NCBI GenBank assembly: GCA_020026395.1
Contig: JAHHQM010000001.1
Span: forward strand, 1 to 64,000
Direction: 5' to 3'
Length of the DNA stretch: 64,000 nucleotides
Source of the DNA: Alistipes sp.
GTDB lineage: Bacteria; Bacteroidota; Bacteroidia; Bacteroidales; Rikenellaceae
The translations under genes were made by a program, and so were the position numbers. Under the pieces are notes generated by a model that had not been told where the DNA came from, made no database searches, and worked only from the letters and a program-made list of their open reading frames with translations. Of the stretch, positions 25,528 through 32,687 are shown piece by piece; the first letter of the stretch is position 1; every line of letters starts with the position of its first letter.

Positions 25528-27561
25528 ATGAAATTTAAATCTTATTTATGGTCTTTGCTGACTGTATTTGCTTTGGCATTCACGGCAGCAAGTTGTAGCG
25601 ACGACGATGAAGTCGTTCCTCCCACTCCCCAACCCGATGCTCCGGCCGTAACGCTGAAGTCGTCGTCGATGGATGTTGCCGCAGAGGGTGGTGAGCATTC
25701 GTTTGGTTTCACCGTAGCTAACGCTACCGATGCAAAGGTAGAGGCTACGACCGATGCTGCCTGGGTAGAAAATGTAACCGTTAAGGAGTCGCGTGCGTCG
25801 TTCGACGGCGAGGTTTCGTTCTCGGTTAAGGCCAACAGCGAGACTGTTTCGCGTAAAGCTACCATCACTGTGTCTTATAAAGGTGCAAAGAGCGTTGAGT
25901 TCGAATTGACGCAGGTTGCCAAGGGCGAGCCCACTCCCGAGCCCCAGCCCGAAGGTCCCGCAAACGACGGTAAAGTTAAGGAGCTGACTCCCGAGCAGTT
26001 CGTAAAGTGGATCTATGATGTAAAGAACGATGCCAAGAAGGAGAACTTCCTGGGGAACCTCCCCGCAGTGATCGACTTCTACGGTCCCGGTTGCGGTGAG
26101 CACCTCGTACCCATCTTCGACCACATGGCCGCAGAATTCAAGGGTCAGATCAACTTCTTCCGTTTCAACTTCACTAAACCCGAAGCCAAGGAGATCAAGA
26201 ATTACATGGGTGTAACGATGTGCCCGACGCTTGGTTTCATGAAGAAGGGTATGGCTCCCGCTATGGTTGGTTCGGACGAGGCTAACGCCATCACGACCGA
26301 CGAGCTGATGAAGGCTGCCATCAAGAAGTATCTGGGTATTGGTGACGGTGGTTCGAAACCCGATCCCGAACCCGATCCCCAGCCCCAGCCCCAGCCCAGC
26401 GAAGGTGTTGAGCGCATGGAAGGCTTCACCGAGGGTAATGCTCCCAAACTGCTCGTATCGGTAGGTCTGGGTAGCGGCGTTGGCGAGAATACCTCGACTC
26501 AGTTCTATTTCGTAGTTGATTGCAAGTCGAAGGATGCTACTGCAGGTTCGTGCGGCGTTTGGTCGTATGCCGAGATTTCGGCTGCCCTGCAGAACTCGAC
26601 TCTTCCCGAGGTTCTGGCTTCGGCACAGGATGTTTACAAATTCAGCGCCGGTGATATCAAGGGTATCAACATCGGTGGTGCTGCATTTGACCAACTCGAG
26701 CTGACTCCCGCAACTTCTTACTCGCTGCTCGTTGAGCTGAAGAATAAAGAGGGGGGCCGTGTTATCGAGCACTACAAAGTTACGACCACTGCCGATAACG
26801 GTGGTGCTACCGGCGAGAGCAAGGTAATCCCGATGGATAACGAGATGTTCAAGTCGATGGTTTGGGACTTCACCACTTCGTCGGAGTTCCAGTACAAAGG
26901 CCACAGCCACATGTTCATCGAGTTCGGTGCCGACTGGTGCCACAACTGCAAGGATATGGAGCCCATCGTAGCCGAGTTGTCGGTTGAGTTCGGCGATCGT
27001 ATCGCATTCTTCTCGGTAAACCGTGACGCCAACAACAACGCAAACCGTCCCTGCTTCGATGCTCTTTGCAAGGTAACGGGTCACGACGGTGGTATTCCCT
27101 TCTTCGTAATGATCACCGCTGACGGTAAGATCGACTACACGAAGGGTAACATGTCGAAGTCGCGTCTGAAGAGATTCATCGAGAACGCTCTTCCTTCGGA
27201 GCCCGATCCCGATCAGCCCGTGGCTGAAGGTCCTACCTTCACCGTTTCGGGTTCGTACAATGGTACGGATGCAGATTTGAAGGCTGTTTGCTCGTCGAAA
27301 GATGCAACCGCTGCCAAATATGTATTCTTGAGCAAGACGATGGTTGATAACCTGTTGAAGATCGGTAACACGCTGGAGACCCTGGTTGATGCCATGGCTA
27401 CTTCGACGAAGTTGACCGCTGATGAGTTGAACGCATTCAACGGTGATGGTTTCACCGTATCGCAGCCCATCGACGCAGGTAGCGAGCGCAGCTTCATCAT
27501 GGTTGCTCAGAACGCCAAGGGTGGCAAGAGCGCTCAGCGTGCTGACGTTAAAGCAAACTAA
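25528..27561 (+). CDS. BACON lipoprotein with one degenerate and one intact thioredoxin domain (677 aa)
   Basis: Lipobox (TAASC) then S-D-D-D-E. A BACON domain (about 38-132) contains VKESRASFDG, nearly the same as in the 4996 gene. A thioredoxin-like domain (about 145-270) keeps G-C-G-E-H, so one redox cysteine (C189) is present and the second is histidine. An acidic P-E-P-D-P-Q-P-Q linker is encoded by 6-bp repeats around 26359-26400. A second-type repeat (about 300-415), an intact thioredoxin domain (about 420-560) with W-C-H-N-C (C471, C474) and G-I-P-F-F, and a final repeat ending Q-R-A-D complete it. Family and neighbours as for the other array members; function unknown. The tandem active/inactive thioredoxin pairing recalls disulfide isomerases, but that is only an analogy. 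Confidence 0.87.
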   Translation: MKFKSYLWSLLTVFALAFTAASCSDDDEVVPPTPQPDAPAVTLKSSSMDVAAEGGEHSFGFTVANATDAKVEATTDAAWVENVTVKESRASFDGEVSFSVKANSETVSRKATITVSYKGAKSVEFELTQVAKGEPTPEPQPEGPANDGKVKELTPEQFVKWIYDVKNDAKKENFLGNLPAVIDFYGPGCGEHLVPIFDHMAAEFKGQINFFRFNFTKPEAKEIKNYMGVTMCPTLGFMKKGMAPAMVGSDEANAITTDELMKAAIKKYLGIGDGGSKPDPEPDPQPQPQPSEGVERMEGFTEGNAPKLLVSVGLGSGVGENTSTQFYFVVDCKSKDATAGSCGVWSYAEISAALQNSTLPEVLASAQDVYKFSAGDIKGINIGGAAFDQLELTPATSYSLLVELKNKEGGRVIEHYKVTTTADNGGATGESKVIPMDNEMFKSMVWDFTTSSEFQYKGHSHMFIEFGADWCHNCKDMEPIVAELSVEFGDRIAFFSVNRDANNNANRPCFDALCKVTGHDGGIPFFVMITADGKIDYTKGNMSKSRLKRFIENALPSEPDPDQPVAEGPTFTVSGSYNGTDADLKAVCSSKDATAAKYVFLSKTMVDNLLKIGNTLETLVDAMATSTKLTADELNAFNGDGFTVSQPIDAGSERSFIMVAQNAKGGKSAQRADVKAN

Positions 27562-27587
27562 TCCGTAAGGATCAGTAATAAATCCTC

Positions 27588-27630
27588 GAAAAGAGGGAAC
27601 GGCTTTCGGGCTGTTCCCTCTTTTCTTTTT
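27588..27630 (+). terminator. Rho-independent terminator
   Basis: 16-bp stem with one wobble pair (27588-27603 with 27610-27625) and a T-run. Confidence 0.9.
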
Positions 27631-27792
27631 GGGCGTTACGGAGGCGAAATGAGATTTATTAAAAATATTAATGAATTAACGTTTTGAAAATAAACAAATC
27701 CCGTTTTGCGGTATGATATGGATTTTTAATGAGTTATATTTATAAAATATTTGCGTAATTAGAAGAAAAAATCGAATTTCCTCTCGCGCGAG

Positions 27793-27823
27793 TTTTTTTT
27801 TCCAAATAAAAAATCTACCTTTG
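27793..27823 (+). promoter_or_regulatory. Bacteroidota promoter of the 880-aa lipoprotein gene
   Basis: T-rich -33 region (TTTT, 27793-27796), 19-bp spacer, TACCTTTG at 27816-27823. The box is 51 bp before the ATG. Confidence 0.6.
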
Positions 27824-27874
27824 CATCGCAACTTGGAGAATACACAATTATTCAATACTTAAAAATTCAACCTT

Positions 27875-30517
27875 ATGAAATTAAAATCAACTTTGTGGAG
27901 CCTTCTGGCCGTGTTCGCACTGTCGATGGCAGGTTGTAGTGACGATGACGACAATGTCGTTCCTCCCACTCCCCAGCCCGAACCCCAGCCCGAGACCGAA
28001 CTGACATTCAAGATGAATGTCTCGAACATCACTTCCGATGCCGCCGACATCGAAGTAATTCCTTCGGCACTCGACAAGACTTACTATGCCGATGTTGTCG
28101 CCACGGTTAATTTCGCTGGCAAGACCGAGCAGGAGATGATCGATCTGGTTCTGAAAAACTCGACCAAAGACGATCTTTTGAGCGGCAAATTGACTTTGAC
28201 GCAGGACGATATGAAGGGTAAACTCGATCCCGAGACCAGCTATACGCTTTATGCACTGGGTTTCAACGAGGGTAAGGTTACTTCGGAGTTCTTCACCAAG
28301 GAGTTCAAGACCCTGAAGGCCGAGCAGCCCGAGCCCCAGCCCGAGGCAGGTGCTCCCGAAATCGAGCTGACTTCGAGATTCAACAACGCCGAGAACGCTT
28401 TGCAGTTCGTGGTTAAATGTACTTCGAAGAACGCCCAGGAGGGTAAAGCCGTATGTACGGAGTCGGCACAGATCGACCAGATCCTGGCTGCCATGCCCGA
28501 AGTTCCCGTAGAGGACATCTACCAGCAGGTAGTTGACGAGATGGGTGAGCCGATGGATATGGAGCTTCTGAACAACTCGGAGGTTGTCATCTCGCGTAAA
28601 GATAAAGAGGCAGGCACGATGTTTACGACCATCGTTGTTGCTTTGAACGAGAAGGGTAAGACCCTGAAGACCCTGAAGGCTAAGTTTGAGGCAGGCTCGA
28701 CGCCCGATCCCGAACCCCAGCCCGAACAGGATATTGCAAAAGCATTGAAAGCATATCTGACCCCCGGTGACGCTAACGGTTTGGATTCCCATTCGAACGT
28801 AACCGCTCACTTCACCGTTGAGAACCACACGCTGGATTGCCAGCGCAGCTACGCTACGCTCTTCATGGTATCGGAGTTGGAGGCTGCCCTCAATGGTGGG
28901 CAGACCCTCGAGAGACTGATCATGAAGGCCGAGAACAATCAGGTACCCGACGCTCTGATCTTCGCCATGAACGATCGCGGTGAAATCGCTCACCAGACTT
29001 TCAGCGGTCTGATGCCTTCGACCGAATATACGTTCGCATGGTTGGCATACGACTATGACGGTAACAAGGGTATCATCCGCAGCGAGGCTGTTGCAACGAG
29101 TGCCGAGGATGCTGATGCAAACAAGGGACCCCAGATCCAGTATATGGCTGCCAGCGCAACCAATATCTATGGTTTCGGTGCCGATCACAGCGCATCGTGC
29201 CTGATCAACAGTGAGGAAGCCACCAAGGGTATGGTGTGCTGCATCGAGACGAACGAGTACTTCGAGTTGTCGAAGACGATGTCGGCTCGCGAGATCATTG
29301 AGAAGAACGGTAAAGATCTGACCGCTGAAGAGATCCGATTCGTTGCCGCCTGCAAACTCCAACTCGTTGGTAACTTCGATAAACTGAAGGCTTCGACTTC
29401 GTACCGCTACGGTGTGTTGCTGTTCAATGCGGCCGGTTATGCCACCGTTGCTTGGGGCGATATTAAGACCGCAGCACCTCTGGCTCACGGAAACGATGCC
29501 GGCTGCCCCGAAGTTAAGGCCGAGGGTTGGGCTGGTGATGCCGAGAAAAAATTCCCCGAAGATCGACTGACTGTAAAATTGCAGGGTGCAGAGGTTACAG
29601 GTGCTTCGATCATCAACTTCGAGGCTGAGTTGATCCACACCTTGTTCAATGTCGGTTGCGATGCTCGTGAGATCATCGACCAGATGTCGGTTGAGAACCC
29701 CGATTTCGTAACCTATGCAAGTGCAGAGGATGTAAAGATGATCCAAGGCAACGGTTGGAGTTGTGTTATGGGGGGTATTGCAAACAAGACCTACACTCCG
29801 ATCTGGAGATGCTATAACGCCGCAGGTAAAGTATGTGTCGGTTCGTTCGACATCACGTTGAAGAACGGTTCTAATCCCGATCCCACGCCCGATCCCGATC
29901 CCACGCCCGGTCCTACCGACGGTGAGGTTAAGGTAGAGGTAATCATGACCCCGGGTGACCTGAACGGTGAGAGCACCGAGGATTGCATGAACCCGACGGT
30001 TAAGTGCACCACGAAGAATGCTTCTGAGTTCGCAATTCTGATGGCTATGCAGAGCGATATCGACGCCAGCCTTGCAAGCGGTAAGAAGCTTTACGATGTT
30101 GTTATGGAGCACCCGAAGACCGAGAAACCCCGTATGGACTGGAACTCTGGTATCAACCGCGCAGATGGTTGCAACCCCGGTTTCTACCACAAGCAGAAGA
30201 AGGGTGAGCGTTATACCTTCATCGCAATTGCTTGGAACAGCAAGGGTGACTACGGTATGGCTCGCGTAAACTGGGAGTTCCAGGGTGCCGCTACCCAGGT
30301 AGAGAACGTTCCCGTCGTTAAGATGGCCAAGATGGTTAACGCTGCCGAGCTGGCTGTGAAGAACTTCATGACCCGCGCCACGATGATGACCGAGGAGGTT
30401 TCGGTAGACGAGTTCGTAAGAACCGTTACTCGCCTGAACTTCGACCAGATGATCTGCGAGGAGTACAATGCAGTATTCAACAAACTGAATATCAAGAAAT
30501 TGGCTGCTCGTTTCTAA
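27875..30517 (+). CDS. Largest repeat-domain surface lipoprotein of the array (880 aa)
   Basis: Lipobox (SMAGC) then S-D-D-D-D. A first-type repeat at about 40-148 is followed by about five second-type units (roughly 160-280, 300-415, 425-540, 550-665, 690-810), separated by P-E-P-Q-P and P-T-P-D-P-D-P linkers. The linker near 29875-29910 is encoded by imperfect 6-bp repeats. The last 60 or so residues are a helical, charged tail with no repeat. No BACON, thioredoxin or catalytic motif. Own promoter and terminator. Function unknown. Confidence 0.87.
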   Translation: MKLKSTLWSLLAVFALSMAGCSDDDDNVVPPTPQPEPQPETELTFKMNVSNITSDAADIEVIPSALDKTYYADVVATVNFAGKTEQEMIDLVLKNSTKDDLLSGKLTLTQDDMKGKLDPETSYTLYALGFNEGKVTSEFFTKEFKTLKAEQPEPQPEAGAPEIELTSRFNNAENALQFVVKCTSKNAQEGKAVCTESAQIDQILAAMPEVPVEDIYQQVVDEMGEPMDMELLNNSEVVISRKDKEAGTMFTTIVVALNEKGKTLKTLKAKFEAGSTPDPEPQPEQDIAKALKAYLTPGDANGLDSHSNVTAHFTVENHTLDCQRSYATLFMVSELEAALNGGQTLERLIMKAENNQVPDALIFAMNDRGEIAHQTFSGLMPSTEYTFAWLAYDYDGNKGIIRSEAVATSAEDADANKGPQIQYMAASATNIYGFGADHSASCLINSEEATKGMVCCIETNEYFELSKTMSAREIIEKNGKDLTAEEIRFVAACKLQLVGNFDKLKASTSYRYGVLLFNAAGYATVAWGDIKTAAPLAHGNDAGCPEVKAEGWAGDAEKKFPEDRLTVKLQGAEVTGASIINFEAELIHTLFNVGCDAREIIDQMSVENPDFVTYASAEDVKMIQGNGWSCVMGGIANKTYTPIWRCYNAAGKVCVGSFDITLKNGSNPDPTPDPDPTPGPTDGEVKVEVIMTPGDLNGESTEDCMNPTVKCTTKNASEFAILMAMQSDIDASLASGKKLYDVVMEHPKTEKPRMDWNSGINRADGCNPGFYHKQKKGERYTFIAIAWNSKGDYGMARVNWEFQGAATQVENVPVVKMAKMVNAAELAVKNFMTRATMMTEEVSVDEFVRTVTRLNFDQMICEEYNAVFNKLNIKKLAARF

Positions 30518-30552
30518 TATTGCCCAAACAATTTTTTAGAAATAAGTGAAGG

Positions 30553-30587
30553 AAAAAGGGGTAACCTGCGGGTTACTCCTTTTTTTA
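30553..30587 (+). terminator. Rho-independent terminator
   Basis: Stem of about 13 bp formed by an A5-G4 arm and its partner with a T7 tail; ends the 880-aa lipoprotein gene. Confidence 0.88.
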
Positions 30588-30653
30588 TTTGTAAATTTTT
30601 AGTATGTTTACATCACGATAAGAGAAAATGAACCTAAAAACCAACCAAAAACT

Positions 30654-32300
30654 ATGAAATTCAAATTTTCTTTACTCGCGTTGCTGTCGCTGTGCTTTTG
30701 CTCGTGGGCGACTGTCGGTTGCAGCGACGACGATAACGAACCGGTGATTCCCGAGGAGAAAGCTCCGGTAGTAACTCCCACGCCCAAATCGCTCGAATGC
30801 GATGCCATGGGCGGTGACTTCAAGTTTACGTTTGAGGTGGCCAACGCGACCGATGCACAGGCCGAGGCGCATACCAAGACCGCATGGATCACCGATATGA
30901 AGATCACGCAGACGACTCGTGCCACGATCGACGGTGCGGTTGAATTCAAGGTGATGTCGAACGAGAGCCAGGAGGCTCGTCGCGGTGAGATCACGCTGAC
31001 CTATGCCGGAGAGAATGTCGTGTTCGAGGTCAATCAGGCCGGAGCCGATGCAAAACCCGAGAAGGAGCCCGAACCCGAGAAGGAGCTGACGCTGGACATC
31101 ACGGTGGCCGCAGGTGACGAGATGGGCGAGAACAAAACCTCGATGCTGACCTTCACCGTAAAGTCGAAGACGGCTACGGGTCTTGATTTTGCCTGCATCG
31201 CCAAACGCGACGTGGACAATCTGTTGTCGGCGGGTATGACCGAGAACGACATCATCGAGATGCGCTATAATTCGCTTGATCCCGAATACATCGAGCAGAT
31301 GCATCAGGAAGCAGGTTTTGCCCTGCAGATCGGCCCGCTGACCGACGATACCGAGTACTCGCTGCTGGCACGTGCCAAGGGTGAGGGCGATCAGGTTTTG
31401 ATCAAGCGTTGCGAAGGCAAGACCGAGGTTGCACCGAAACCCGGCGAAAACCTCAATGCTCCCTTCAAGATCAAGGTCGGTACGGAGGTGATCCCCGGCG
31501 GATTCCTCATGACGCTGACCCCGAACGATGCTTCGATGCAGTACGTTTGCCACATTGCACTCAAGGGTGCGATCGAGCGTCTGACGACCGACGAGGAGCT
31601 CGTTAATTTCTATATGGAGCAGCTGGGCAGCAGCATTTCGGATCTGACGTTCACGGGCGAGATCTCGACCAAGGCCGAGCAGTTCAAGGGCGCAGGCTCT
31701 TATCTGCCGGGTGCCGAGTATTACGTGATCGCATTCGGATTCGACGGTACGAAGGCTACGACCCCCGTCCTGCGTAAGCTGGTCAAGGCCGGTGAAGGCC
31801 CCGCAATGGACGGCTTGCAGCTGAAAGTCGCCATCAGCGAGATCACGGCTTACGGTGCACGCGCCACGATCGAGACCAACCGCGACTGTGTTCCCTTCGT
31901 ATTCGACATCATGGATCGTTTCGGCTATGAGGGTCTGGTCGAGGAACTGAAGGCCGAGGGTATGACCGAGGGCGAGATCATCAAGACCTACTTCGACGAT
32001 CTGTTCACGTTCCAGCAGGCCAACTATCAGGCAACTCCCGAGGAGGTCATCGAGTCGTTCGGCGGCTGGTATTCGGGTGCTGGTTACAGCTTCGAGGGTG
32101 ACCTCTATCCCGAGGCCGAGTTTGTGGTCTTCGCCGCAGCTTGCGACATCACGGGTAAGGTTTCGTCGGAGATCTATTCGGTCAGCGAACCGTTTACGAC
32201 GCTGGCCGAGGGCGGTGTGGCTTCGGTAGCCCACTCGATGAAGCGTCCTTTGTTCTCGAAACGCGGCATTCGCGAGTTTCGCCAATTGATGCAGCGGTAA
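30654..32300 (+). CDS. BACON-domain repeat lipoprotein (548 aa)
   Basis: Lipobox (ATVGC) then S-D-D-D-N. BACON domain at about 40-138 (W-I-T-D-M, then T-I-D-G-A-V-E-F). A P-E-K-E-P-E linker is followed by a second-type unit at about 145-265 closing I-K-R-C-E, and two longer first-type units (about 280-385 and 390-530). No thioredoxin motif. It is the last member of the array before the glycan-utilisation locus. Its base composition is slightly more GC-rich than that of the preceding paralogues. Function unknown. Confidence 0.86.
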   Translation: MKFKFSLLALLSLCFCSWATVGCSDDDNEPVIPEEKAPVVTPTPKSLECDAMGGDFKFTFEVANATDAQAEAHTKTAWITDMKITQTTRATIDGAVEFKVMSNESQEARRGEITLTYAGENVVFEVNQAGADAKPEKEPEPEKELTLDITVAAGDEMGENKTSMLTFTVKSKTATGLDFACIAKRDVDNLLSAGMTENDIIEMRYNSLDPEYIEQMHQEAGFALQIGPLTDDTEYSLLARAKGEGDQVLIKRCEGKTEVAPKPGENLNAPFKIKVGTEVIPGGFLMTLTPNDASMQYVCHIALKGAIERLTTDEELVNFYMEQLGSSISDLTFTGEISTKAEQFKGAGSYLPGAEYYVIAFGFDGTKATTPVLRKLVKAGEGPAMDGLQLKVAISEITAYGARATIETNRDCVPFVFDIMDRFGYEGLVEELKAEGMTEGEIIKTYFDDLFTFQQANYQATPEEVIESFGGWYSGAGYSFEGDLYPEAEFVVFAAACDITGKVSSEIYSVSEPFTTLAEGGVASVAHSMKRPLFSKRGIREFRQLMQR

Positions 32301-32327
32301 AACGGACTTAACACTCCAATCTACGGT

Positions 32328-32366
32328 AAAAGGCATTTCCCGCAGGGGAGATGCCTTTCTTTTTTA
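32328..32366 (+). terminator. Rho-independent terminator
   Basis: 12- to 13-bp stem (AAAGGCATTTCCC with GGGAGATGCCTTT, one wobble) and T-run; separates the lipoprotein array from the SusC locus. Confidence 0.88.
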
Positions 32367-32457
32367 AGGGGTTAGTAATTTAAATATTTGAATTAATTAC
32401 TTAAAATATTTATTATAGAATTGATCTTTTAAAATTTGCAAAAAATATGTTGAAAAA

Positions 32458-32488
32458 TTTTAATATTAGTAAAATAGGAGTACCTTTG
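32458..32488 (+). promoter_or_regulatory. Promoter of the SusC-led glycan locus
   Basis: TTTT (32458-32461), 19-bp spacer, TACCTTTG (32481-32488). It leaves a leader of about 190 nt before the SusC ATG. The leader contains nested inverted repeats (see separate entry). Confidence 0.65.
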
Positions 32489-32500
32489 TCCTGAAGATGC

Positions 32501-32637
32501 TATTCTCGGGTAGTAGGTTTTGCGAACACCTTGATTTATTTGGGCTTACGGGTGTTCGGGATAGGTTAGGGACAAATTTAGATCAATTATAGACAAAAAA
32601 CACAAACAAAATTCAGTTTGAGGGCGTTCCGAGAATA
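32501..32637 (+). promoter_or_regulatory. Structured leader of the SusC-led operon
   Basis: TATTCTCGG (32501-32509), near the predicted 5' end of the RNA, can pair with CCGAGAATA (32629-32637). Inside that, CGAACACC (32523-32530) can pair with GGTGTTCG (32551-32558). The nested arms suggest a folded leader. I do not recognise a known riboswitch class, and no antisense promoter was found next to it. Confidence 0.5.
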
Positions 32638-32687
32638 CCCTCACACACCAATTTAAAGCTTATGTTAAATTTTAGACTCTCTTAATT

